A DNA stretch of 64,000 nucleotides, taken from NCBI GenBank assembly GCA_023213395.1, contig CM041465.1:243667741-243731740 (forward strand). Direction: 5' to 3'. The notes beneath the pieces were generated by a model, which saw only the letters and a list, made by a program, of their open reading frames with translations, had not been told where the DNA came from and searched no databases. Position numbers and translations under genes: made by a program. Shown piece by piece: positions 46,301-58,817 of this stretch. The DNA comes from Cycas panzhihuaensis. Lineage: Eukaryota; Cycadophyta. Numbering within the stretch: the stretch's first letter is position 1; each line of letters begins with the position of its first letter.

Positions 46301-46735
46301 TGTTGGAATAATACTCACATTAGGATGATATCCTATATCTTAAAGGTAGCTTACTTATCAGGCATTTATTAATACTAAGTGGCAATAGACCTTTGGAGGT
46401 ATGCTAAAACTCTCTTAGTCCTACCTATTTATGCATGGGGTCTGAAGACCCTAGTGTTCATCAACACTACCATTTTCTTTTGGATATATTTGTGTACCTT
46501 TAATCTTTTTCATTTTTTTTTCATCTTTGTCTTGAATCCCATCAGGGTTTTCCATATATAAATCCATTATCTCTTGTGGTGAATTGTTGTTAATATGATA
46601 TAACTTTATGTTTATTATATTGTTTGATATGCATATGCTATATTACATTATTTATGTATATAATCCTCATGATATAATTGATTCATTATGCTTGATTAAT
46701 ATGTTTCTACTATACATAATGGATATATTCTAATA
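46301..46735 (+). repeat. Complete copia-A LTR (435 bp) followed by a primer site
   Basis: It starts TGTTGGAAT and ends ATTCTAATA (ATTCCAACA before C-to-T changes), so it has 9-base inverted ends. The TATA box is CCATATATAAATCC at about 46551-46564. The next bases (46736 on) are TGATATTAGAGA, a decayed TGGTATCAGAGC. An LTR with a 3' end of coding sequence before it and a PBS after it implies a third, now lost, head-to-tail unit. Confidence 0.75.
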
Positions 46736-46747
46736 TGATATTAGAGA
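46736..46747 (+). promoter_or_regulatory. Decayed tRNA-iMet primer binding site
   Basis: TGATATTAGAGA against TGGTATCAGAGC: 9 of 12, with G-to-A and C-to-T transitions and a changed last base. It is directly adjacent to the LTR end. Confidence 0.6.
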
Positions 46748-47994
46748 GAATTAAAATTTCTAATAATTTAAAGATAAATTATAATTAAAAACTAATTTTC
46801 CAATAGTAGGTATCTAAAGAAAGGAAAAATGATAGATGATATACATGAGAGGTCATGAGGCTTTTAGACACAATTTAGATTCTTCTTATTAGGAATGATT
46901 ATTGAGAATTATACAAATAAAGTTTTCCATAAAATTTTTTATAATCTAGTCCTAAGCTTTACTTTAGTTAACATTCAGACCAAAAGCCATTTCTATAACT
47001 ATAATTATCTTATAATCCTCTAACATTTTTTACCTTGGACCTATAATCTATTTAAAAGTATTATTTATTTTCTAATATTTTTTTAAGAAATTAAAGAAAC
47101 TTGAAGTGGATAAATGACCTAAATAATATGTGTGCCAATTAATATTTTCTTATTAAGATAAGGAGGTAAGGAAGATAATATATATGAATTGGACATAAAT
47201 TAGTTAGTTGTTAGAGCTTGAAAGGAAATTACCTCTAGATTATGTGCTTATTATTCCATTATAACAAGAAATCCCAAACTAATAGAAATTGAGGACTAAA
47301 TATAATAGAAAAATGACAACTCTATCTAATATATTCTAATAAAGGTATAAAGTCTAAACAATTTAACATTGGTATTTTAGGGATTCATGACCCTTTAAAG
47401 TAGTGCCCCCTTAACATGATTCCATATGATATGATAATGTAACTTGGCCATAGAGGAAAATATGTCTATAGAAAAGCCTACATAATAGCATAATAATGAT
47501 GATGGAGATAGAAGATAAGAGATATAAAATCAAGGATCAAAATAAGGAGGAGCATATAACCAAATAAATTAGAACTAAACTATTCGTTAGATATTGAAGT
47601 TATTTTACTTTTTTAGATATGGATTACTTTTAATGATGAATTTATCTATTGATTCCTTCTCCTTGACAAATAGTCCTACGCCTAGATAAGTCTTTAATTA
47701 AGAGAATCACCTATAAAAGACTAATACAATACTCATGGAAAAAATAAAAGGGAATATAGATCTCACATGGAATAGAGGGAAATAATCACAATATAAATAT
47801 TGAGGAATAATTGTAGAAATTTTAATTGAACTAATTCAATGAAATAAAAATGGAAGGGCTCATCTTGTGTCATTGTAGGAGCCTAAATAATTCAAAAATA
47901 AATTTTGATAGTCCACTTTATTATAGAGTATCTTATAAATACTAATATATCTAATTAGTTTTCCATATTAATAAGCTAGGGTTATGGGTTCACA
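46748..47994. other. AT-rich non-coding stretch, probably LTR and leader debris
   Basis: No gene. The left part should be the leader of a lost copia-A unit. The right part (up to 47994) is downstream of copia-D in minus sense and probably contains its 3' LTR, starting near TTGTGAACCCATAACCC (minus). I could not match it to the LTR at 51751-52152. Confidence 0.35.
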
Positions 47995-48560
47995 ATATGT
48001 CCTCCATTATTGAATGAAGTGATTTACCTACAAAGCTCAAGATAGAGGTGAATAAACTCACGAGAACCTGCATACATAAATTATTGAATGCCAAATCCTA
48101 AAATGCCCATTACTTTTTCTCACTAAGTGAACTTCTTTGTACTAATTACCTTAGTCAATAAGTCTATTAAATTAACTTCTGTGTTTCATGTTTGTAGGTC
48201 CATTTTGTGACTTTCTACCATGTCTCTAATAAAATAAAATTACATATCAATATTCTTTAACTCAACATGAAATTTTAGGTTCTTTATTAGGTGTATTACA
48301 CTTTAACTATCACAATCTATCCTTATTATATTTTACATAAAGCCAATATATGTGCATAATCTCTAAACCCAAACTACTTCCTTACATACATTAGTAGCTA
48401 CCATATACTCAACTTATATGCTTAAGAGTGCCACAACTAGTTGTTACTTGCTCATTTGGATGACTACATCATAAATTAGGTTAAACACATAACCACTTCT
48501 ACTATTAAGATTTCTAGCCTAATTAACATCAACAAAATGTTTTAGATCTATTGCTTTATT
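47995..48560 (-). pseudogene. pol: copia-D RNase H
   Basis: The minus strand gives 'VEYMVATNVCKEVVWV' (catalytic Glu region; about 48370-48420), then 'IDCDS', 'SVIHLIKNLKFHVELKNIDM' and 'YFIRDMVE', and ends 'NLIDLLTKVISTKKF' near 48125. This is the textbook C-terminus of a Ty1/copia polyprotein. Stops are scattered through it. Confidence 0.8.
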
Positions 48561-49620
48561 CCATATGGAACTTTTATAGTAGTAAATTACATAATTTGAT
48601 CTTCCCTATAGATACCTAAAAATTCTCTTCACTATATCCCAATGTTATCTATCTATATTAGATATGTATTTACTCATAACTCTCACTACATAAGTAATGT
48701 CTAATTAAATATAAGCCATGGCATACATCAAATTTCCAATTACACTTGCATATAGGATAAAAGACATGTCCTCAACATCTTAATAAGTCTTTAGGTATTA
48801 CTTGATTGATAATTTGGTTGTGATAGGGAATAGGAGCATTAACTAATCTTATAACTTCAACCTTTATAGTATCAACTTAATGTATCTCTTTTAGTTAAGC
48901 CAAAGCTTTCTATTTCCCTTATCTCTCTTATTCTTAATGCCCAAAATAATGTATGCTACATAAATCTCCTTTATATTAAAGTGAGATACCAATTGTTCTT
49001 TCATAAACTTGATTATTCGTTTAGTATTACTTATCAATAAAATGCCATTGGCATACAAAGGAAAGATAACAAACTGATCACCAACCTATTTGTAGTAAAT
49101 ATAATAATAATCTTTATTGTGTTAAAAACCATCTCCCAATATATGTGTGTCAAAATTCTAGTACTACATCCTCAATGTTTACTCTAAGCTATATAATGAC
49201 TTATTTAATCTACATAATAAATTCTCCTTGTAACTTTAAATCCTTAAGGATGTAACATATAAATCTCTTCTTTGAGGTCACCATAAAGATAAAATATCTT
49301 TACATCCATTTTCTCCACCTTAAGATCATAAAAGGTTACTACATCTAATAAAAATCTAGTTGAAGTTAAATTTGTAATAAGATAAAGTGCCTTATTAAAA
49401 TCTATTCTCTATATAAAGGAATGCCCTTTTTCTACCAATTGAGACTTGTACTTTTCCATAATACAATTTTTCCTAAAATTCTTCTTAAAGAGCTATTTGT
49501 TCTTAATAAGTCTTTAGCCACTTAGCAACTTCACTAGTTCCCATGCTTTATTCTTATCGAAGGCTATCATCTTATCTTCCATGGCCTTATTTTATAACTC
49601 ATTCTCTTGAACAATTCTTA
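48561..49620 (-). pseudogene. pol: copia-D reverse transcriptase
   Basis: The entry 'DKMIAFDKNKAWELVKL' (about 49520-49575) is followed by 'MEKYKSQLVEKGHSF', 'IDFNKAL' and 'VEKMDVKIFYLYGDLKEEIYM' (49240-49325). The catalytic box is decayed to 'yANGiLL' in one frame (about 49040), where Tyr-x-Asp-Asp is expected. 'FNIKEIYVAYIILGI' corresponds to 'f-m-k-d-l-G-x-a-x-x-i-L-G-i'. It is a copia RT by position and motifs, and inactive. Confidence 0.78.
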
Positions 49621-50620
49621 GATCATCATCTATGCCATCTAAAATAAAAGAAGCATAATGGAAGGCTTTAGGAGTATACATGTCAAGCTATCTTCTTACT
49701 CAAATTGATCTCCTCAAGGTGGGAGTTTCTTAAGGTTGAGTTATCTCCTCCACTAGTTTATTTTTGTTAGTTGACTTATATTTTGATGTAGAATCTTCAT
49801 CTCTAATTTTGAATTACACCTTTCTAGAGTCTTCCTCCTTTGATTCTTTATTCTACTTTAAAGACTTGAATTCTTCTCTAAAGACAACATCATGGTTATA
49901 AAAACTTTCTATATTTCAAGGTTATAAATATTATACCCATTTATCCCATCATAATAGCCAATGAAAATAGACTTATTTGCCTTAAAATCAATCCCTATCC
50001 TTTGTAGGCTAAGAACATGAACAAAAGCTTTACAAGTAAAGACTGTAAGGTGACTAAGAAATAGTTTCTTATCAGCCTATACTTCCTTACTTGCCTTGTT
50101 AACCAAAGTAAATGTTGGTGATTTGTTTATCAAGTAGCTCATGTCTTTCATAGCCTCAATCTAAAATATCTTCACTAAACTAGTAATACTAAGCATTCTT
50201 TTTTATCTCTCTAGTAAGATTCTATTCATCAATTTTATAACTATGTTCTATTGTGATATACAGTTAGTCATCTTTTGTGTTGCTATTCCACACAACTTAT
50301 AAAGTTATTCAAACTCATTTGAGTAAAACTCATCTTTGTTATCAATTCTCAACACTTTGATCGTCTTATTTATTTGATTCTCTACTAAGGCATTAAACTC
50401 CTTAAATTTGCTAAAAATTTTACATTTCTACTTTTAAAATATGCCCATTTCTTTCTCAATAACTCATCTATAAAAGTAAAAAAATACTTAGACCCACTTA
50501 AAGAGGGTATATCAACTAGTATAAATACAATATTGTATATTAATTACATAATTCCTTTTGCTCTTTTTACACTAAAGGGGAATCTTATTCATATCATTTT
50601 CATTCCTAAATCACCTAATT
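49621..50620 (-). pseudogene. pol: copia-D integrase and linker
   Basis: Core on the minus strand: 'TIKVLRIDNKDEFYSNEFE' (second Asp; about 50310-50365), 'CGIATQKM', the decayed 'NIVIKLMNRILLERSKRML' region where the Glu should stand, and the tail 'LQRIGIDFKANKSIFIGYYD' (about 49955-50015). The 49621-49890 part is the integrase-RT linker. Confidence 0.78.
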
Positions 50621-51660
50621 GACTAATACATAGTAAATTCATTACCAAACTATACATATAATTAACATTGAGGATAATTTTAAACCTTTTATTCCTAAAT
50701 CTTATCTTATCCTTTCTATGACCCATGATCTTGAGTGGGTAATTATCTCTTATAAAGACTCCATCTCTATCAAACTATTAATATTAATAAAATTACTCCC
50801 TATGGGGAGTTGGGAGCATAAAATTTAATCAACAAAGACTTAACATTTAACCACTTATATAACATAGCTAAATACACATCACCTTTAGGTTTATTAAAGG
50901 TCTTTACTTCTATGGAAGTGGTAACTTTAGGTGACTTTCCTTTGTCACCCTTTTTGGCTTTTCATTGGCTTTTATAATAGCCAAATTTTTTGTAATTCTA
51001 ATATATCACTAGATATATTCTGAATAATCTAAATTTTGCTCTAGATTTTAATCATCTATTCTTCAACTTTTGATGTTGCAATCCAATGAATGGCCTCCCA
51101 CTACTAACAACTCTTTTGAATGGTCTTAAAAGTATATTTGATGCTTCTCTTTTGATAACAATATAAAAATAACTTCATCAAACTTTAGAGTACTCATAGT
51201 AATACAATTAGTCACTATCACTAGTTTGTTTTAAGAATTAAAAAGTGAATATAATGGGGTGATACACTTGTCTTCTAGAGACATAGTACCTAGATCACCA
51301 TAGTACTAAAAGTATTAAGATGGTTAACAGCCTTATCTCCATCACTCATCCTATACAGATATAACTTCTTCCAAAGAATAACTTGTTCATTAGGGATTGT
51401 ATGTGATATAAAGCTATAATCTTGTTTTACAAATCCTTAGTTATAGTCTCAAAAGAATTCAATAACACCATATTAGAAAGGCATAACTTGATGGACCTTT
51501 CTATCCAACTTCTTTTAGTCTTCACTAGAAATAATTGTTGTCTTTGTCTCAAACACAGTGATCTACCAATTTTATTAAACAAGGATATCTTCCATCTTTA
51601 ACTTCTATAGATTAAAGTTTTGGCTATTGAAATTCTTTATCTTTATCCTTGTAATATTCA
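50621..51660 (-). pseudogene. gag: copia-D gag and protease region
   Basis: The gag N-terminus is 'FNSQNFNL' with 'KLKMEDILV' (about 51570-51630), the copia 'F-n-G-x-N-f-x-L-W-K-x-k-M-e-d-L-L' pattern with Trp now a stop. 'KKLDRKVHQVM' (about 51490) and 'RMSDGDKAVNHLNTF' (about 51310-51350) continue the capsid. A basic stretch 'KKFGYYKSQ-KAKKGDKGKS' (about 50940-50995) replaces the zinc knuckle, whose cysteines have become Tyr. Protease is too decayed to define. Confidence 0.65.
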
Positions 51661-51736
51661 CCTTAGTCTTATCATATAAATTTTACCATACAAAGCTTCC
51701 ACTTAACAAATGGTCCCCTATAGAGCTAAAAGCCGA

Positions 51737-51748
51737 GCTCTAATACTA
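51737..51748 (-). promoter_or_regulatory. Decayed tRNA-iMet primer binding site of copia-D
   Basis: The minus strand reads TAGTATTAGAGC: 10 of 12 against TGGTATCAGAGC, with one G-to-A and one C-to-T. It sits two bases from the LTR. Confidence 0.75.
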
Positions 51749-51750
51749 AT

Positions 51751-52152
51751 TGTTAGAAAATATAAAATAAAGAAGCTATATGAAAATAAAACTTATAATA
51801 ATGTTAAAAAAAAAAAAAAAACTAAGCATATCACTAAGAATAACTAGAGATATAGGTCTAAATATAAATCACTTTCATTAAATAGAATCATTTTTAAATA
51901 ATATAGAATTAACCACAAGTCTCAATCCTCTCAAATCTTTTTACATGTGTTGATATAGAAGTATATATAGATATAAATTTATATAAAACTAACTAGAAAT
52001 ATTATACTATAATGGGTATAAAATTATGGACTAAAAGGACCCCATAAGACCTCCAAATTTTTTCTTAAGTCCTACTAATTAGGTTTAACTATAACACCTA
52101 TACCTATGTAACACCTTGTAAAGTATTCAATGTATCTAACAACCATACATTC
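51751..52152 (-). repeat. Probable 5' LTR of copia-D (402 bp)
   Basis: It has perfect 6-base inverted ends TGTTAG...CTAACA and is adjacent to a decayed PBS. It contains a run of A residues (about 51805-51821) and TATATATACTTC (minus, about 51963-51975). The second LTR is not recognised, so the assignment rests on the ends and the PBS. Confidence 0.65.
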
Positions 52153-52634
52153 TCTTTTCCTTTATCTCTTTTGAGGGAAAGGATACTATCAAAATATATT
52201 TATGTATAGTAATTATATTTTCATATCTTTATTTAAATAAATTAGTGTAAATAAACCAGTGTAACCTCCCTAAGAGATTTTAAATGGTTAAGCTTAGGTA
52301 AGTACGAAGATCAAATCTTAGATGAGTTCTTCTTTATCTTCCTTAAGTATCCTTCTTTAGATGGCTACTTCTCTTCTCAAGTGTGAATGTTGATTAAATG
52401 AAATAGAATAAATATATTTATATATGCCTAATATAACTCAAACATTATGCATGAGTCATCTGATAATGTTTAAGATGTTGTCAAAATAAAATTAGAATAA
52501 TAGTGACATTGCTTTATGTCTTAAAGTATCGCATGGGATAAGCTATCTTAAAATGTTCTTTACTTTCAAGGAAACATCTCTAACCTTTAGCCTTTAGGTG
52601 CACTAAAAGATAACTTAAAATATAGTTAAAATTA
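52153..52634. other. AT-rich non-coding DNA
   Basis: I see no gene or known repeat in this stretch. Confidence 0.4.
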
Positions 52635-52726
52635 TTAAAAAAACACTTGGAAATAATATCCATGGTTTTAAGAGTCATTATAAGAAGTGTTAAAACCATG
52701 CATACTATTTCCAAGTGTTTTTTTAA
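52635..52726. repeat. Near-perfect inverted repeat with 36-bp arms and a 20-bp loop
   Basis: The left arm 52635-52670 is the reverse complement of 52691-52726 with two mismatches (arm core: ACACTTGGAAATA ... CATGGTTTTA). Loop 52671-52690. The transcript would fold into a long hairpin. It could be a foldback/MITE remnant or a small-RNA precursor; nothing here decides between them. Confidence 0.85.
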
Positions 52727-52984
52727 CTATTTCCATTCTGTGTTAATACGTATGTGAGATGGAATGAGTAGACCCAATTAGGGTATATGCATTGGATGAA
52801 GTATGCATAAGGTTTAGCTATATGTGGAGTAGTTATATTACATTTTAGAGGCTATTCTTATAAACAACTACAAAATAAAAAAATACTAGTCACTAGCTAA
52901 ATATAGTAGTGTGTTGAATCATTCAAATCTTCTTGGTGACTCAAGATAAAAGAGAAAACATAATATCATTATAGGATCTTGGAT
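52727..52984. other. AT-rich non-coding DNA
   Basis: No gene is seen. The region may hold the tail of a further, older copy of the ~780-bp repeat that follows. Confidence 0.35.
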
Positions 52985-54665
52985 ATATTTTTTCATCTTA
53001 GAGGTACTCATACTTCTCATATCATATATTGCATTTTTTTATGATTATTCTATGTTAGACACTTAAGAATCACCCCATATTCTTAATTATAGCATATATT
53101 GGTAGCTCATAAAGAGTTATAATTTGCTTTTATTTAGGAGGAGGAATTGTAAGATGACTATGATTTTAGGCTTATAGGATGTTCTACTATATAAGTTGAG
53201 AATATATATATATATCTATATATATATATATATATATAGCCTAAGAAGCTCATACACTTTTAATCTTTTATGTAAATTTTCATTATAGTTTAAGTTATGG
53301 TTTCAAAAATAATTCTATCTTTTGACTAAACCATAAGTAGTTATATATATGGTCCATAGGCTTGTTATAGGGTTCCATTAATTATATAGGGTAACAATAT
53401 GAAGTCATAGCTAGCCTCATTTACTATATGAGATTTTAGGGCCTACGGTAAGATAGGAACTAAGGGTAGCATATTAGTTAGATTGGTTATTATATATGTG
53501 ATTTATAATCACAATTATAGTGTGTAAGTTTGTATATTATAAATAATTGCCATTAAAACCCTACTTACCTTAACATAGGGATGAACTAAGTTACTGATAG
53601 CACTATAGTTAGGTGGGGAAATAAATTTGGGACATATCAATTACTGGAGAATAATTGGTGGTGAGTATCATCTTTAACTAGTTATCAAATTTTGTATTAG
53701 AAATGATTAGCTTTGGGCCAAATGATACTCTCTTAAGAGAGCCATCTTTGTAGTACTATAATCTAGGTTATAAATAATAAATGTTGAACCTTATATATCA
53801 TAATATTTATGAGGAACTCTTATAATATTATAATTTTATGTTTTTTCTTTATTGGAGGTACATTACTAAAGAATCATCGTATATTCTTGATTATGTCATT
53901 TATAAGTAATTCATGAATAATTTTCTTTTACATATAATTAGGAGAAGGACATATAGGATGATTATTAATATAGGTTTATAGAATACTTTATAAGTTGAAC
54001 ATCTTATATATACCATATGAACCATGTATATATTAGAGTTTCTAAGTAATTTTATATTAGAATTTATGTTGTTTCATAAATGAGTCAATTCCTTAAATGA
54101 AAATTTGGTATTTGTGTACATACTCCATATGTTGATCATTAGCTTTTAGCCAATGAGTAAGGTAGTGGGATGTAATCCTAGCTATCCTTGATCCCTACAT
54201 GTGTTTTCAAGAACTACAAATAGGATAGGATCCAAAGGTACCATGGTGGTTGGTATAACTAATATACATAAGGTTTATAGTTGTAATTATAGTTTATATG
54301 GCCTATATATTATAATTAGTTACAAGGAGCTATTGAAATCCTAGTTATCATTACATGAGAATGAATATAGTTAGTGATAGATCTATAATTTGGCAAAGAA
54401 ATTTTAACTCAAAATAAATTGGTGGAAGGATGTTGGTAGTGAGCTTAATTTCCTATTAGTTGTTAAAATTTACTTTAGAAACTAATTGGGTTTAAACCAC
54501 AAGTTTCTTTCTTAACAAATCCATTTCTTTAGTACTATAATCTTGGTTATAAAGGATAAGTAATAAACATAATATAATATAATGTTAATAAGGTACTCTT
54601 ATAAGCTTTTTATTTTATATAGTTATTATACATGAGATATATATGCTTATAATAAAATTTAAGGA
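52985..54665. repeat. Diverged tandem duplication, period about 780 bp (two units and a start of a third)
   Basis: Unit 1 (about 52985-53790) and unit 2 (about 53795-54575) are collinear over their length. Examples: 'gaggtactcatacttct' against 'gaggaactcttataata'; 'aagaatcaccccatattctt' against 'aagaatcatcgtatattctt'; 'ttagtactataatct-ggttataaa' at about 53751 and 54531. A third start is at about 54580 ('taaggtactcttataagc'). An (AT)n tract at 53197-53239 is present only in unit 1. Non-coding; the family is unknown to me. Confidence 0.75.
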
Positions 54666-56769
54666 AAATTTATAAATGGGAAACATATCTATAAATTGTC
54701 CTAGAAGCGACTAAGCAGTGGACGGTAGTAACCTCTTCAAAGTACATTTGAGTTATGAAAAACATCTCTTATAGAAAAAGTAAAATTTAAAAGGTCAATA
54801 CTCTTATATTTTATTGAATAAAATATTTTATTAGTATTATCCATTATGATATTAAAAAAATACTAGTTGTAAATCTTTCTTTCAAATGGCTACTATGACT
54901 AATCATCATGAAGATGACAATTTTTTAATTCTAATGGGATCAATTAAATAGAATTCCATTAAGAATTATATGAAGTTATTGTTAGAGTGGTTAAGTGTTA
55001 ACCACATAGTTAATGTAAATGTAGTTTAATTAGTGAATTGATTAAATGAATGGCCATGATTAATGAAGAGTTACATCTCTTGAGATAGATATATTGTATG
55101 TGTTTGAATAAATACCAAGCCCTAGGTTAGATGTGATATCTCATCATCATGTAATCAATGTGATGATTATTTTGGTGTGGTAGATTTTCTTCTTGAAAGG
55201 GTTTCTAATGTAAAACCTATGTATTGTGTACATGTTCTCTTTGATGGTTACTTGATGTGTATGATCAAGATACTATAGTTTAGAATACATACACATTTCA
55301 TGTATCTTCACATGGTGGAGGTGATAAATTTGAAGGTTGCCTAGTAATACTAATAGGTCCCTATTTCTAGTGGTTTTAATCTTTTATAATAACTAAAAGA
55401 GTTAGACAGTGGTACAATGGTAAATAAGGAGGTGAAAGTCAACTATTAATAGAATTTTATCATTTTTTATGCTCTTAAATCAATACTAGATAACTTTTAG
55501 ACTGTGTTAGGCTTGTGTTGAAGCTATTTAGGGTTGGTTGGGCATATTAGGAACTCCATATACCTATTAGACTAATTTCTAAGGTAATCTAATAATGTTA
55601 GGCTATATTCAACTCATTCTAAGTGATGGTTTTATTGCCTATGTTTTGTGGTATGGTGATGAATTTAGTTGATTAAGGGCATTTGGGAGCTTGAATTGAT
55701 GCCAACTATTATCTAGAAATATGTTATTCTAGAAATCCCCTTACAAACAACCATTATGGAGTTATTTTATTTTATTGATTATTATTGGTATGTTTTATTG
55801 CTCATAGATAATTGATTGATGTTATTAAACTAGATATCAAGTCATTTTTAGAGCTGCCTAAACTATTGATATGTGAAGCATCATTCGTGTGAGGTCATAT
55901 CTATAAATTAAATCATCATCATTTGCATGGAGTTGCCACTTCATAATTTTACACTGCTAATATATGAAAAGGTTAGTGACATATTCTAAGATTTTAAAAC
56001 CTTAAAATACGCCTCCAACCTTCTCTCATAGTTTTTCCTAGTTTTGATTTTCTACATCATATCAGGTGTCTCATGGGAACACTTTATGCATGGTGATTAT
56101 AATTGATAGTTTATATTTGTTTACTTAATGTGTTTGTATATATACCTTGTGACTTATTTTTCATGCTTTCACTATTATATTATTTTTTAAATGGTATATC
56201 AATTTATTGTTATATCCTAGAGCTATTATGGATTGGCTTGTTTCTAATATTATTAACTTTGGGCTTAAGTTAGTCAATGCATTCATTATTTCTGGGTGCT
56301 TAAAGGGAAATTATTTATTAGACTAGGCTAAGTAACATGATGATTTCATAGCCCATGAAAGTGCACAAGGGTACTTTATTTTATATATCCTCCTATTTAA
56401 TTTGTGTAATGTTTAGCATAAGATAGTTTGATAATCCCCAACTAGACCACAACATAGAAAAGGACCCTATCTAGTTTCAATTTTCAAAGGTATAGGAAGG
56501 TAGAGTATCTTATTTTTCATACTCTCTAGTAAAGAATTCTTATTGCCTTATCATAATTATGTTATATTCTTTAGTGAGAATAGTTAAGGACGTAAAAAAA
56601 TGGTTGAAAAGAATAGAGGGAACTCCATGTGAAGAATTTTATTTATTTGAGGAGTACATTACCATATGGTTATATAGGTATAAGGGCTTTATATTTTATT
56701 GGCCCAAATATATTACTCCTAAGTTAACCTCCATTGAAGCATGTGGGCAATTATCCTTAATCTAACTGC
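54666..56769. other. AT-rich non-coding DNA
   Basis: No gene or recognised element in these 2.1 kb. Scattered short open frames (for example 56559-56765) show no family resemblance. Base composition changes sharply to GC-richer DNA at about 56755-56770, where Tat-2 begins. Confidence 0.4.
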
Positions 56770-58796
56770 TACGGTTTCTGCTCTTTTCTTCCTTCCTTCC
56801 ATAAGTGCATCTGCAATCCTGCATTTCCTACTACTCCAGTCTAGGATCCACCTGCAACGGCTCTTCTCCGTGCTGGAAAGCTCCCTTCTAAGCACTCTCA
56901 AGCAAGTTTTGTGTGGTTTTCCTTCAAATATGCCCCAACAAGTGTCTCCTATGGTCGCCCTTAGGGAAACCTCTTGCAAAACCCTACAGGAACTCTTCTT
57001 TCTCGTTGGTCACAGGGGCATATCTACCCTAGACTTAGTCTAATAGGTACCTTAGATCTTATTTTTAGAGTTTATTGTGTATTATTTCCATATTAGACTC
57101 ATATTCAAGTGTATTTTCCTACTCCCTTCCCATTTGGCTATAGTAAATGTTGTTTCCTTTGAGTTTAGTCTTATGTTCTCAGATTTCCACTATTTCTCCA
57201 TTGGTTTTCCTCAAGAAAGTAGTGAGAGAAGGCTCACAAAGGCTAGGCGAAGGGAGTAAGGTAGGATCCGTCCCACTTAGGCCTAATCCCCAAGGGCAAC
57301 CCCCTTCCCGCCTTTCTTCTCCTGCTTCATGCTTTCCTTGGGTTAACTAAGAGAAGGTGGAGCTTAGGCCTGCATTGGATTATCAGCATGTGCAACCCTT
57401 ACTGTGCTGATTCTAGGCCTGCATGCCTCCCTATTGGGCCCTCTTCGTACCCCTAACATTGCTTGGCATCCCTTTAGAGTCTTGGTTGAGGCTTGCATGA
57501 CGGGTCTTTGTCCATAGTGACTCCATTGTCTTGATACCTCTCCAACATCTTGCTATACATATTCTTGTGTCTATTGGCTATCATAAGTTGCTATTTGTCC
57601 CTACCTTGCCATGCTAAAAGGATGTATGGAGAACCTAGTAGAGGGTTTTTCCATCCTGAGGCTTCCCTTCCCTTTTTCTTGCTTAATGTGTATGGTGGCT
57701 TGAGGAAAGTTGAAGTTGTCTGCAATAGTAATTTCTCTAATTTAAACATAATGTTTTAACACATACATTACATATATTTGCATATATATATAGCCCTTCT
57801 TACAACCCATTATTGGAAGGGATATTCTCTTGTGTGTGCAGGTTTTAAGAGGCATTTTGTGAAGGGAAAAGATGTCTAAATCTGGGTAAGCTTTGCCCTC
57901 TTTTTTCTTCGCTTCATTTGCTTCCTTGTTGTTCCGCTTGCTTTTCATAAGGGGAAGGTAAGGAATCCCATGTCCTCCGTATCAATCTTGGTCACACATT
58001 AACCGACTGGCGAGAGGGTGCATGTTGCACATAAGCAAGGTCCTTCATCGACCGCCACGCTTCACCAAGTATGCTCCATCCCTCTTTCATCACTTCTCGT
58101 CCTCTTTGCTTTTACATAAGAATCTACTATCTTAGTCCAATAGATCACATAAGAGTAAAAAGGAAGGAAATAATTAGCCACTTGCATCCCTTGCATAAAG
58201 AACATTGCATACTTACTTTCTTTTATAGGAAGTGTATTCCTCTTTCTTTCTCTTACCCATCCTAAAAATACCCCGTAGATGCATTTCATTTAGCTTGTAT
58301 GATTGTGTATGATATGCTTGTACTTCCTTTTTCTTTTTTTGATACTTTGCTTATTAAGTGAAAAGAGAGGAAAGGAAAGAATTCCCTGTTTGTTTGTTTC
58401 TTGTCCCTTCCCTTAGTTGTATTTGTCCAAGCCAAATAAATCTAGGGAAGCCTATTCACATTAGGCTCTTTGCCCTCATATTGTTAGCTCTGTTTCTCCT
58501 TCGACATAGGGAAACCCCATCGAGGATTCCTCTTCTCCCTTCCAGCCATCCAAGGGTGGGAGGACTTTCCTCTTGAGACCATCCAGGCTGCCCCTCATAT
58601 GTGTTTTCCCTGTCAGACAGAAGGCTACTACAAGGTAGTTGGATGCCATTCATGGGTCCTGAACTGACACTCTGGTGCACAAGCACCTTGTGTGGTACTC
58701 TCTTTGCTTATAAGTCCTTACCCACACCTTCAACATCAATTGCCAACTACCATCATTCCTATCCAGCATAGTGACTATCCTGTAGATGCACATCCA
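56770..58796 (+). repeat. Tat-2 5' LTR (about 2.0 kb; start uncertain)
   Basis: The end CACATCCA at 58796 is firm because a primer site follows. It is collinear with the last 1.2 kb of the Tat-1 LTR (for example 'ccatcctgaggc' at about 57651 against about 16021; 'gtgcacaagcacctt' near 58675 against 'gtgcacgagtgcctt' near 17020). The start near 56770 (TACGGTTTCTGCTC against TATTTTCTGACTTC) is suggested by weak similarity and the composition jump. Many short open frames inside are not genes. Confidence 0.6.
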
Positions 58797-58797
58797 T

Positions 58798-58817
58798 TGG
58801 TGACCATACTGGGGACC
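58798..58817 (+). promoter_or_regulatory. Primer binding site of Tat-2
   Basis: TGGTGACCATACTGGGGACC lies one base after the LTR end. It begins with the TGG expected of any PBS (complement of tRNA CCA). It is not the tRNA-iMet type. It aligns base for base with the decayed site of Tat-1 at 17139. Confidence 0.75.

Noticed and set aside
57077-58686. Cluster of short open frames on both strands, possibly a host gene
   Set aside because: The segment is collinear with the Tat-1 LTR and followed by a primer site; no frame has family motifs.
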